In this document: piece after piece, positions 5,280 through 14,500 of the stretch
How the letters are laid out: each line of letters starts with the position of its first letter
How positions within the stretch are numbered: position 1 is the first letter of the stretch
Translations under genes and position numbers: made by a program
Notes under the pieces: model-generated
Databases searched by the model: none
Seen by the model: only the letters and a program-made list of their open reading frames with translations
What the model was told of the DNA's origin: nothing
Assembly (NCBI GenBank): GCA_045539925.1
Contig: JAZQGH010000133.1
Coordinates: forward strand, 1 to 17,491
Direction of reading: 5' to 3'
Length of the DNA stretch: 17,491 bases
DNA from: SFWF01 sp045539925
GTDB taxonomy: Bacteria > Bacillota > Clostridia > Oscillospirales > Acutalibacteraceae

Positions 5280-7247
5280 ATGATAAATATTCGCAAACTT
5301 GAAACAGAATTATGGGAAGCAGCGGACTTGCTCCGCGCCGATTCAAAAGTAACATCGCAGGAGTATTGTATGCCCGTGCTGGGTCTTATCTTCCTGCGCT
5401 ATGCATATAGCAGATTTAAATTCGTAGAATCGGAGATTCTCAAAAATCGGCCCGTTCGCAATGGCAGAGCTTTGCCCGTAGAAGCGGAAGATTTCAAAAC
5501 GAAGAGCGCAATCTTCTTGCCCGAAAAAGCTCGTTATGACTATCTCTTGAATTTGCCCGACAACACTGATATGGGACAAGCTATCAACGATGCAATGGAG
5601 CTTATAGAGGCGCAGTCTACTCAACTGAAAGGTATACTTCCAAAGAACTATACAATTTTACAAAATGATCTTTTGCGCGAGCTTTTGCGTATTTTCAACA
5701 ACAGTGCATTCAATGAAATGAAAGACGATATTATCGGACGAATTTATGAGTACTTCCTCAACAAATTCGCGCCCGCAGTAGCATCCGATGACGGTGTGTT
5801 CTTTACTCCTAAATCATTGGTGCGTATGATCGTCAATATTATTGAGCCTTCGCACGGTACTGTCCTTGATCCTGCCTGTGGTTCGGGTGGTATGTTCGTT
5901 TCATCTGCAGATTTCATTGAACAATACGGTGCTAATGCCAATACTGCGATGACATTCTTCGGTCAAGAAAAGGTGGACTACAACGCAAAGCTTTGTATTA
6001 TGAATATGGCAGTTCACGGACTCAATGCCAAGATCGTATCGGGCGACGAAGCAAACAGCTTTTATCACGATGCCCACAACCTCGAAGGATGCTGTGACTA
6101 CGTTATGGCAAACCCACCTTTTAACGTAGATAAAGTTAAATCCGAAACGGCGCAGAACGCAGGTAGATTACCCTTCGGTCTGCCCAGCGTGAATAAGAAC
6201 AAGGAGATCGGCAACGCAAACTATTTGTGGATCTCTTATTTCCACGCTTACCTCAACGAAACAGGACGTGCGGGATTCGTTATGGCATCCTCAGCAACCG
6301 ATAGCCAAGGCAAAGATAAGGATATACGTGAAAAGCTCGTTGGCACAGGTGATGTTGATGTTATGCTTTCTGTCGGAAACAACTTCTTCTACACCAAGAG
6401 TCTGCCTTGCACCTTGTGGTTCTTTGATAAGGCAAAGAGAGCTGAAAATAAAGACAAAGTCCTCTTTATCGATGCGAGAAATTATTATACCGCAGTTGAC
6501 CGTACCCTTAACGAGTGGAGCGAGAGGCAGATGAAAAATCTGAATGCTATTGTGTGGCTCTACCGTGGAGAGATCGATAAATACAAAAAACTGCTTGACG
6601 AATACTGCTCCACTATCAGAACTGAACTGAAAGAGATAGAATTTCAAACTAAAATTATATCTAATAAAATTGATGCGGAATATTACGCCCCTTTGTGGAC
6701 GTTCTTAAACGGATTTGATTCAAATAACAGATCTTTCATGTCAATATATGACTGTATGTCTTGCGAAGCAGAAATCAAGGGGTTTGCTACATTGCAAAAA
6801 GAAATGGTAAACGCCTTTGTTAAAAATATTGAAGAGCAATTTGCCACAAAATCAGAAAAGAATTGGACAGGCTTCGCGAAAGAACTTGGAAAAAGCAAAT
6901 GGCGCATTTATAAGAAAGATCTCGTTATTTTGCTTGAACACAATCTTGCTAGGCTTGATGCTATAGTTTCTTTAATTGAGGATGCTCGTTGGCTTACAGA
7001 GAAGTTTGGTGAGGGAGAATACAAGGATATTCTTGGCCTTTGCAAGCTGGCAGACTGTGCCGAGATTGCCGAAAAGGGCTATTCTCTCACGCCCGGAGCA
7101 TACGTTGGCGTTGCGCCCGTAGCCGATGACGGCGTTGACTTTGCATCTCGTATGGCGGAGATACATAGTGAGCTTCTCATACTCCAAGCCGAATCCAACG
7201 AGTTAATGGATACCATCTCGAAGAATATGAAGGAGATGGGGTTATGA
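5280..7247 (+). CDS. hsdM: Type I restriction-modification DNA methyltransferase subunit
   Basis: HsdM transfers a methyl group from S-adenosylmethionine to adenine N6 in the sequence chosen by HsdS, and forms the M2S core of the type I enzyme. The N-terminal helical HsdM_N domain (about residues 5-150) precedes the methyltransferase domain. Motif I is D-P-A-C-G-S-G-G (197-204) and motif IV is N-P-P-F (278-281), the gamma-class adenine signature. At 655 residues it is longer than the common roughly 500-residue HsdM. The extra length lies around residues 445-575, a helical, more AT-rich segment between the catalytic core and the conserved C-terminal E-Y-K-D-I-L-G-L-C-K and S-L-T-P-G-A-Y-V-G-V part. 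GGAG sits seven bases before the ATG. Its stop overlaps the hsdS start (ATGA), giving translational coupling. Confidence 0.96.
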   Translation: MINIRKLETELWEAADLLRADSKVTSQEYCMPVLGLIFLRYAYSRFKFVESEILKNRPVRNGRALPVEAEDFKTKSAIFLPEKARYDYLLNLPDNTDMGQAINDAMELIEAQSTQLKGILPKNYTILQNDLLRELLRIFNNSAFNEMKDDIIGRIYEYFLNKFAPAVASDDGVFFTPKSLVRMIVNIIEPSHGTVLDPACGSGGMFVSSADFIEQYGANANTAMTFFGQEKVDYNAKLCIMNMAVHGLNAKIVSGDEANSFYHDAHNLEGCCDYVMANPPFNVDKVKSETAQNAGRLPFGLPSVNKNKEIGNANYLWISYFHAYLNETGRAGFVMASSATDSQGKDKDIREKLVGTGDVDVMLSVGNNFFYTKSLPCTLWFFDKAKRAENKDKVLFIDARNYYTAVDRTLNEWSERQMKNLNAIVWLYRGEIDKYKKLLDEYCSTIRTELKEIEFQTKIISNKIDAEYYAPLWTFLNGFDSNNRSFMSIYDCMSCEAEIKGFATLQKEMVNAFVKNIEEQFATKSEKNWTGFAKELGKSKWRIYKKDLVILLEHNLARLDAIVSLIEDARWLTEKFGEGEYKDILGLCKLADCAEIAEKGYSLTPGAYVGVAPVADDGVDFASRMAEIHSELLILQAESNELMDTISKNMKEMGL

Positions 7248-8428
7248 GTTGGGAAACAATAAAATTAGCAGATTTGTGTACTGTTATAACAAAAGGAACA
7301 ACTCCTTCAAATATTGGGGAAAGTTTTACAGAAAGTGGAGTTAATTATATTCGTTCTGAAATGATTACAGATGCTAAATATATTTCTCCCAATGGAATGT
7401 TGTATATCAGTGATGGAACTCATGAAAAACTAAAGCGTTCCCAACTAAACAAAGATGATATTTTGTTTTCAATGGCTGGCGTATATTTGGGAAAAACGGC
7501 AATTTTGCGTGAAGAAGATGTTCCGGCAAATACCAATCAGGCAGTTGCTCTTATTCGTATAGATTCATCAAAATGCAATTTCGAATACGTTTATTATTTC
7601 TTGAATTTGCCGGAAACGGTAACGAAAGTAAATACGGTATCCGGACAAGCAGCACAACCCAATATCAACTTAAAACAGATCGGAAATATTGAGATTGTTT
7701 TGCCAGATATTGAAACGCAAAATAGAATTGTTAATTTTCTATCTGCCTACGACGATCTCATTGAAAACAACCAAAAACAGATCAAGTTGTTGGAAGAAGT
7801 GGCACAGCGACTCTATAAGGAGTGGTTTGTCGATCTCCGTTTCCCCGGATACGAAAATACACCTATCACTGATGGCGTACCACAGGGGTGGAAGAGAGAA
7901 CGATTGGTAGATATTGCCGATGTTCAGTATGGTTTTGCGTTTGATGGATCACTATTCAATTCGGATGGTAATGGTATGCCCATTATCAGAATTCGCAATA
8001 TTCCTGACGGCATAACAAAAGATTATACAACAGAAGAAGCAGATGAACAATACATTGTGAAAAATGGTGATATTGTTGTAGGTATGGACGGAGAGTTTCA
8101 TATTAACTCTTGGAGTGGAGCAGATTCCTATTTGGTACAGCGAACCTGTCGCATTAAGCCGCATAATTCGGGGATGAACGGTTATTTGCTTCAAGCCATT
8201 TATGAACCCATTAAATTTTTTGAAAGTACGGTTGTAGGTGCAACTGTTGCTCATCTTGGAAAAAAGCATATTGATACGATAACTATATTTACAGCTCCCG
8301 AAGAAATGTATAAACCATTTCAGCAGTATTTTAACAAAAGACAGTTGCTATTAAATCAAAATCAACGGTTAGCAGAAGCCCGCGACCGTCTGTTGCCAAA
8401 ACTTATGAGCGGCGAATTGGAGGTGTGA
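7244..8428 (+). CDS. hsdS: Type I restriction-modification specificity subunit
   Basis: HsdS recognises the bipartite DNA target and links methylation and cleavage subunits. The 394-residue protein has the standard layout. Target recognition domain 1 (about 1-165) is followed by a central conserved helix starting at Y-D-D-L-I-E-N-N (169-176) and running to L-R-F-P-G-Y-E. Target recognition domain 2 (about 215-370) is followed by the C-terminal conserved helix ending in A-R-D-R-L-L-P-K-L-M-S-G-E-L. Both spacer helices are present, so it should be a full two-half-site subunit. The ATG overlaps the hsdM stop by four bases and has AGGAG eight bases upstream. The coding DNA is visibly more AT-rich than that of hsdM, consistent with exchange of recognition domains by recombination. 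The target sequence cannot be read from the protein. Confidence 0.95.
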   Translation: MSWETIKLADLCTVITKGTTPSNIGESFTESGVNYIRSEMITDAKYISPNGMLYISDGTHEKLKRSQLNKDDILFSMAGVYLGKTAILREEDVPANTNQAVALIRIDSSKCNFEYVYYFLNLPETVTKVNTVSGQAAQPNINLKQIGNIEIVLPDIETQNRIVNFLSAYDDLIENNQKQIKLLEEVAQRLYKEWFVDLRFPGYENTPITDGVPQGWKRERLVDIADVQYGFAFDGSLFNSDGNGMPIIRIRNIPDGITKDYTTEEADEQYIVKNGDIVVGMDGEFHINSWSGADSYLVQRTCRIKPHNSGMNGYLLQAIYEPIKFFESTVVGATVAHLGKKHIDTITIFTAPEEMYKPFQQYFNKRQLLLNQNQRLAEARDRLLPKLMSGELEV

Positions 8429-8430
8429 AA

Positions 8431-9486
8431 ATGAGTAATAAAAAAGCTTTTGTATTTGATACTAATTTTATTATTCAAAACCCTAAACTTGATGAAGTAG
8501 TTGAAAAATTAAAGGATAACTATACCGTTTACATAACGCAAGTATCAATAGATGAGCGTATTGCACAGCAATGTAGGGAGTTGAAACAAGAGTTTGATGA
8601 TGTTGAAAGGTGCCAAAATAAGTATTCTCATTTTGCGGAAATAACATTAAGAAACTCGTATGAACAAATGTCGGGAATCTATCATGATCGGCTTAAAGAG
8701 AAGTACAGAGATTGCTTTGGAGATAAAATAATACCTTTCAAAAAGACTGGAAAAACACTTGAGATAATAATTGAGCGTGCAAACAAAAAGTTGCCACCCT
8801 TTTCTTGTAATAAGGATGCCAGCGATAAGGGATTTAAAGATTGCTTGCTTTGGCTATCTTTGTTGGAATATTTCAAGAGTAGTGGTGAAAATGAAATTGT
8901 TTTCTTGACAGATGACAAAAGTGCATTTAGAAATTATTCTGATTTTTTGAAAGAGGAATTTAAGAAAAAAACTGGAAGAACTATCGAAATTCAACCTAAT
9001 AGTTTTTACAAGGAAATCTTTAAACGTGGCGAACCAGAACTTCAAAAAGTTGAGACAGAAAAAGAAACAATTCCTAATATTGATGAATTAAGAATTCAAA
9101 TCAAAGAAATTTTAGAAACGCTGACTGGTGTGCAGGATGAGGACTGGTTTGGCAATCCAGTGTGGATACAAACATTTACAACCTCTATTCCGTTTGATAA
9201 ATCATATGTTAAATCCTTCTTTGAAGGACTTCGTTCGGATATTTCCTCGCACATTTTTGAAACTTCTGTTCCCGCCAGCAAAACACTTGGGCTTGATGAC
9301 AGAGTCATAGATGGCAATGCTGAAATTCCAATAAAGAATTTGGAAGAAGCATTGAGGTTGTATCAAAAAGTTTTAAACAATTATTCTCAATACAGTGAAC
9401 AGTTCTTTGAGGCTGCCACTAAAATATTAAATCAAAATTATGTAGCCCCTAAAATCGACGATAAAGAAGAGGGGTTGCCTTTTTGA
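8431..9486 (+). CDS. PIN-domain protein (DUF4935-type), putative RNase
   Basis: A 351-residue protein whose N-terminal half is a PIN-like nuclease domain of the DUF4935 (PIN_4) type. PIN domains cut single-stranded RNA with a cluster of acidic residues. Candidates seen are D10 in V-F-D-T-N-F-I, D132 and D137 in S-D-K-G-F-K-D-C-L-L-W, and D161/D162 in L-T-D-D-K-S-A-F. The C-terminal half (about 200-351) is helical and of unknown role. A GTG at 8425 is in frame, but GGAGG (8419-8423) is only one base from it and seven from the ATG at 8431, so 8431 is preferred. It begins two bases after the hsdS stop, so the two are translationally linked. PIN proteins act as toxins or RNA decay enzymes; within a restriction operon a role as a defence effector is plausible but not shown. 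Confidence 0.85.
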   Translation: MSNKKAFVFDTNFIIQNPKLDEVVEKLKDNYTVYITQVSIDERIAQQCRELKQEFDDVERCQNKYSHFAEITLRNSYEQMSGIYHDRLKEKYRDCFGDKIIPFKKTGKTLEIIIERANKKLPPFSCNKDASDKGFKDCLLWLSLLEYFKSSGENEIVFLTDDKSAFRNYSDFLKEEFKKKTGRTIEIQPNSFYKEIFKRGEPELQKVETEKETIPNIDELRIQIKEILETLTGVQDEDWFGNPVWIQTFTTSIPFDKSYVKSFFEGLRSDISSHIFETSVPASKTLGLDDRVIDGNAEIPIKNLEEALRLYQKVLNNYSQYSEQFFEAATKILNQNYVAPKIDDKEEGLPF

Positions 9487-9538
9487 TATTTCTAAAAGTG
9501 AAACTTAGCACTAAAGTTATGAGAATCGAGGTATAAAT

Positions 9539-10159
9539 ATGCAATATCCGCAGTTGAAATCACCTACAAAAGCGCAAATTGAACAGTCTAACAATAATAA
9601 GCGCGAAAAAGCTATAAAGTTAGATCAGAAAAAGATTGATGAAGCATTAGTTTCTAATGATGTAGAAACAATGCGTTACGTTCATATGCACATCGACGGC
9701 AAGTATGGAGCATATGTGCCCGATTGGCATAAAGGAATGTTTGGCTATTTTGAAAACTTTGGTTTTGATCACCCCTCGCTTTTATTGGATTCTTTAATTA
9801 ACAATCTAAATCTGATGAAATCAAAACTTGAAGGCTTTGAGCTAGGATTTGAAAAGCAAGGAAAGCGTTCTTTTTCTCCAAACAATAGCGTCAACGTAAA
9901 CGTTAGCAATACAAACGAAATTAATGTTACGGTTTCTTTTGAGCAAGCAAGACAACAAATTGAGGATATGACTTCACTTACAGAAAAAGAAACAGAAGAA
10001 ATATTGGCAAAAATCGCAGAGCTTGAAGAAATTATCAACAGCAAAGAGAAAAAGAAAACTAAATGGGAAAAGGTAAAATCTGTTCTTGTTTGGTTAGCTG
10101 ACAAAAGCTTTGATGTTGGAATGACATTGTTGCCGTTGTTACTTAAATTGCAAGGATGA
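9539..10159 (+). CDS. Unknown 206-residue protein with beta linker and C-terminal coil
   Basis: I cannot name its family. Visible layout: a basic helical N-terminal part (1-50), a middle with W-H-K-G-M-F-G-Y-F-E-N-F-G, and a short asparagine/valine-rich beta segment (about 116-132, N-V-N-V-S-N-T-N-E-I-N-V-T-V). A strongly charged coiled coil follows (about 135-170), then a C-terminal amphipathic to hydrophobic helix (W-L-A-D-K-S-F-D-V-G-M-T-L-L-P-L-L-L-K-L). The beta-then-helix order resembles oligomerising adaptor or effector proteins of defence loci. The last helix might insert into a membrane, but it is short. GAGG is seven bases before the ATG. It sits 52 bp after the PIN gene and 22 bp before the small membrane protein, in the same operon. 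Confidence 0.7.
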   Translation: MQYPQLKSPTKAQIEQSNNNKREKAIKLDQKKIDEALVSNDVETMRYVHMHIDGKYGAYVPDWHKGMFGYFENFGFDHPSLLLDSLINNLNLMKSKLEGFELGFEKQGKRSFSPNNSVNVNVSNTNEINVTVSFEQARQQIEDMTSLTEKETEEILAKIAELEEIINSKEKKKTKWEKVKSVLVWLADKSFDVGMTLLPLLLKLQG

Positions 10160-10181
10160 TTATACAATAGAGGTGTGAATA

Positions 10182-10442
10182 ATGGAATGGTATGAATGGG
10201 TATTTGACGGAATTGGTACAACTATAATAGGCGCAATATGTAGCTTTATTGGATATAAAGCCGCCGTGAAAAAGATAAGCAAACAGTCTCAAACTGCAGG
10301 AGATGATTCCAAACAGAAGCAAGAGATGTTTGTAGACGATACAGAGGGTGATAAGAATGTGCAAAGCACTATTATACAAACTCAAAAAGCTGGTGACCGT
10401 GCCGAGCAAATCCAATGCGGAGGTTTTCGTAGTGGAAAGTAA
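10182..10442 (+). CDS. Small membrane-anchored protein with Q-x-A-G-D repeats
   Basis: An 86-residue protein. Residues 7-29 form one hydrophobic membrane segment followed by K-K-I-S-K, which suggests the rest is cytoplasmic. The tail carries a repeated motif, Q-T-A-G-D-D-S-K-Q-K-Q (37-47) and Q-K-A-G-D-R-A-E-Q-I-Q (68-78), with a degenerate G-D-K-N-V-Q between. Such short repeats with regularly spaced Q and G-D can stack as a small beta solenoid. The same motif opens the next gene's product. GAGG lies eight bases before the ATG. It overlaps the next gene by 11 bases, so translation is coupled. Function unknown; anchoring or assembling the partner protein at the membrane is my inference. Confidence 0.7.
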   Translation: MEWYEWVFDGIGTTIIGAICSFIGYKAAVKKISKQSQTAGDDSKQKQEMFVDDTEGDKNVQSTIIQTQKAGDRAEQIQCGGFRSGK

Positions 10443-11532
10443 GCAAATTCAAAAAGCTGGAGATGGGGCTCAGCAAGTTCAAGCAGGAACCATAAATGTA
10501 TATAATGGCATAACTGAAGCAAGAGCAAGGGAAATATTTTCTGAAATGAATGCTATTGCTCGTCAAAGCTATACGCAAGATGCCTATGAGTTGGCATGGA
10601 AGCGAGTTAGTATGTTTGAAGATCTGCTAATGCAAAAAGTAGAAAAAGTCAATGGTTTGCTGGAAGCTTTCGGAGATCCATCGTTTCAATTTCTTCTTAC
10701 CGAAGCTCAAAAAAGAGCCGCTGCATCTGAGAGAGGCGCAGACGTTGAGTTGTTAACAGAATTATTAGTGCACAGAGTTGCTAACAAAAGGAACATAAAG
10801 AAAAGAGCCAGCATTCAAAAAGCTGTAGAAATCATTGATCAAATTGACGATGATTCCTTGTGTGCGCTGACATTATTACATGCTGCAACCTTTTTTATAC
10901 CAATTCTAGGTCAAATATCTGATGGCATTGATGCTTTATCAAATATATATAAAAAACTTGATTTAAGCCAATTACCTAAAGACAAATTATGGCTCGACAA
11001 TTTGTCAATTTTGGGGTGTATAACCGTTGCGCCATTCTTTATATCAAGCAAATATGAAGATGTTCAGTACGAAGCGTTAAACGGTTACACTTGTGTAGGA
11101 ATCAAAAAACAAAGTGAAGAGTATAAGCTGGCAGTTCAGATGCTTGTGGAAAACGGGATTAATCCCAATATTCTGATTGATCATGAATTGAATGAAGGAT
11201 ATGTTCGCTTGGCACTTTCCCAAAAACAACAGATTTGCAATTTTCAAAGTTTTAAGTATGATACTACAACAAATACCTTTGTAAAAGCAAAAATTACAGA
11301 TGAAAAAATCAAATGTTTAACTGATATTTTTGAAATGTATTCGCAGGACAACGAATTAAAAGAAACTGTAAAAATAAATTTTGTTAATCTGTTGTCGTCA
11401 AAAAGCGAGATTAAAAAGATCATGAATTGGTGGGACGATTTGGGTATAGCTTTCGAACTTACATCGATAGGTAAGGTCATAGCTAGTGCAAATGCAAAAA
11501 GAGTTGACAATACATTACCAAGCTTAGATTAA
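10432..11532 (+). CDS. LPO_1073/Vpar_1526-like protein of unknown function
   Basis: A 366-residue protein resembling the LPO_1073/Vpar_1526 family, recognised from memory of its layout. The N-terminus is a Q-K-A-G-D-G-A-Q-Q-V-Q-A-G repeat (7-19) and a short strand T-I-N-V-Y-N-G, followed by a helical domain with F-G-D-P-S-F-Q-F-L-L-T-E-A-Q-K-R (about 80-95) and L-L-V-H-R. The rest is helical with two hydrophobic patches (near 150-165 and 205-215) and ends in a folded domain. Start: an in-frame ATG at 10348 lies deep inside the upstream gene and lacks a good ribosome binding site. GTG at 10432 has GGAGG (10419-10423) eight bases upstream, so it is chosen. No catalytic motif is visible. Family members occur near restriction genes, but no activity is known to me. 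Confidence 0.65.
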   Translation: MESKQIQKAGDGAQQVQAGTINVYNGITEARAREIFSEMNAIARQSYTQDAYELAWKRVSMFEDLLMQKVEKVNGLLEAFGDPSFQFLLTEAQKRAAASERGADVELLTELLVHRVANKRNIKKRASIQKAVEIIDQIDDDSLCALTLLHAATFFIPILGQISDGIDALSNIYKKLDLSQLPKDKLWLDNLSILGCITVAPFFISSKYEDVQYEALNGYTCVGIKKQSEEYKLAVQMLVENGINPNILIDHELNEGYVRLALSQKQQICNFQSFKYDTTTNTFVKAKITDEKIKCLTDIFEMYSQDNELKETVKINFVNLLSSKSEIKKIMNWWDDLGIAFELTSIGKVIASANAKRVDNTLPSLD

Positions 11533-11558
11533 AAGCATATATATCAAGAGGTGAAATT

Positions 11559-14500
11559 ATGAGCTGGGAATATTCCGAAAACATACTCGTTCAGAACAGT
11601 GCGGGAAAGGTTCTGAAGAACAAGCTGGACTGGGATGTCGTGTTTGCCTATAACACCGAGGTGTTGGGCGACGGCGGCACACTGGGCAGAAAATCATACA
11701 AGGAGATCGTTTTGACGCGCTATCTGCGCCAATCCCTCTTTGATAATAACGATTGGATGACGGAAGAATATGCTAATTCTGCCGTCAAGACCCTTTGCGC
11801 CTATACGGCATCTGCCACGCTCATGCAGATCAATGAAGAAAAATATTCCATGCTCCGAGACGGTATCCCCGTACAAGTAAAAAAGCCAAACGGCACATTT
11901 GAATCCCGCAATGCTGCCGTGTTCAACTTTGCTGAACCGACGAAGAACCATTTTCTTGCCGTTCAGGAATTAAAAATTCACGGCGAGCTTTACCGCCGCA
12001 GAACTGATATCGTGGGCTTTGTCAACGGCATTCCGCTTCTGTTTGTGGAACTGAAGAAGCAGAACGTGGACGTAAAGAACGCCTATGATTGCAACTATAC
12101 CGATTATCTCTCCACCATTCCTCAACTCTTTCATTTTAACGCCTTTTTAATGCTCTCCAACGGACTTGAAGCCAAGGTTGGCACAATGGGCTCAAAGTAC
12201 GATTTCTTTCATGAGTGGAAGCGTCTGAAAGAGGATGAGGTTGGTGCAGTTGATCTTGAAACAATGCTGCTCGGTATCTGCAACAAGCAGAACTTTATGG
12301 ATCTCTTTGAGAATTTTATTCTCTTCGACCATTCGGGCGGCAAGTGCGCAAAGATATTTGCGCGTAACCATCAATATCTTGGTGTAAACGAGGCGGTTGA
12401 GTCCTACAAGGCAAGGAAGCTGAAAAACGGAAAGCTCGGTGTCTTCTGGCATACTCAAGGTAGCGGAAAGAGCTATTCGATGGTATTCCTCGCGCAAAAA
12501 ATACGTCGTCAGTTTGCTGGAAGCCCTACATTTGTCATTCTCACCGATCGAGACGAGCTGAACAAGCAGATCAGCGATACCTTTGAGGCATGCGGATGCC
12601 TTTCGGGCAAAGCACGTCAGTACATACCTTCCAGCGGAGCAAAGCTTTATGAAATGCTCCGTGGAAACCCGAGCTTTATTTTCACGCTAATTCAAAAATT
12701 CAATGATGAGAACGCAACGCCTATTACACCGGATCATGATATAATTATTCTTTCCGATGAAGCTCATCGTTCACAAAACGGAATCTTTGCCGATAATATG
12801 TGCCGTGTTCTTCCTACCGCATCCCGTATTGGATTTACCGGTACACCGTTGTTTAAGTACGACAATATTACCGAGCGTACTTTTGGTACATACGTTTCTA
12901 TCTATGACTTCAAGCGTGCTGTCGATGACGGAGTAACTGTACCGCTTTATTATGAAAATCGAAGCGATATGCTCGAGATAACCAACCCTGAGATTAACGA
13001 TGAGCTTCTTGATGCTATAGAGGCGGCAGATCTTGATGTGAATCAGCAGTCAAAACTTGAACTTGAGCTTGCGAAGGACATTCACATTATTACTTCCGAA
13101 CCTCGCCTTGATACCATAGCAAGGGATTTTGTTGAGCACTATTCAGAGCTTTGGACAACAGGAAAAGCGATGTTTGTTTGCGTAAATAAGGTTACATGTG
13201 TTAGAATGTACAATCTCACAAAAAAATATTGGACAGACAAGATAGCTGAACTCGAAACAGAAATCAAAACAGCAACTCAGCAGGAAGCACAAGAACTTGA
13301 ACGCAAAATCGACTGGATGAAAGAAACCGAAATGGCGGTTATAGTTAGCCAAGAACAAAATGAGATTCAGACCTTTAACAACTGGGGTCTTGATATCCTT
13401 TCGCATCGTACAAAAATGGAAAAACGCGAAATGGACAAAGAGTTCAAAGACCCAGAAAATCCTTTCCGCATTGTCTTTGTTTGTGCCATGTGGCTAACAG
13501 GTTTTGATGTTAAATCTCTTGCTACTATATATCTGGACAAACCCCTGAAGGCTCATACATTAATGCAGACAATCGCAAGGGCAAACCGTGTTTGCGACGG
13601 TAAGAGTAACGGTCTTGTAGTAGATTATATCGGCGTGGTTAAAGCACTTCGTAGTGCACTTGCGGATTACACATCCGAAAAGGGCGGAAATCCTGGCGAT
13701 GATCCTGCTCCCGATAAATCTGAGTTGATTGCAAAGATTATCAGTACCATCGAGAATATTAATGCCTATATGACGGAACAAGGATTTTCTCTCAAATCTT
13801 TAGTAGAGGCCGATGATTTTGCAAAGCTTGCATTGGTTGCGGAAGGTGCAAATGCAATGTGTGCTACAGATGAAATCAAGAAGCGCTTTGAAATTCAGTC
13901 ACGAGAGCTTTTCCGTATGTTCAAGTACATAGAAAAAGGCGAAATATCCGAAGAAACAGTTCGTTATAAAAATGCTATAAATGCTATTTATGATCAGCTT
14001 CAAGAAAAGCGTGTTCATGCAGATAATTCTGCGTTGATGGCACAGATCAATAAAATTGTTAGTGATTCGGTTTCTGTAACAAGAAATGAGTCAACCGAAG
14101 AAAGCAAAAAGTTTGATATCAGCAAGATTGATTTTGACCGCTTGCGCCGCGAGTTTGCAAGAGTTAAAAATAAAAACCTGTTACTTAAGGACCTTCAGTC
14201 GCTTGTAGAAGAACGACTTGCAAAAATGCTTAGGAACAATCCTTTGTGTATTAATTATTACGAACGTTATCAAGAAATTGTTGACGAATATAATAACGAT
14301 AATAAAAAGGATGAGATCGCAATTGTGTTTGAGAATCTCATGAAGTTGGTAGCTGAACTTGACGAAGAGCAAAAGCGTTATATCAAAGAAGGCTTCGACA
14401 GTGACGAAGAACTGTCCATTTACGATCTCTTGATTAGTGGTCAAACACTTTCTAAAGAAGAAATAAAAAAGGTTAAAAAACTGGCGCAAGAGCTACTTGC

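Noticed and set aside
8425..8430. GTG at 8425 as start of the PIN-domain gene
   Set aside because: Only one base separates it from the GGAGG; ATG 8431 has a seven-base gap.
10182..11532. A single gene broken by a frameshift near 10432
   Set aside because: The shared repeat motif on both sides of the frame change makes this tempting. However, a GTG with a well-placed GGAGG exists at 10432, and neither part shows decay. Two overlapping genes are preferred, though a recent split or programmed frameshift is not excluded.
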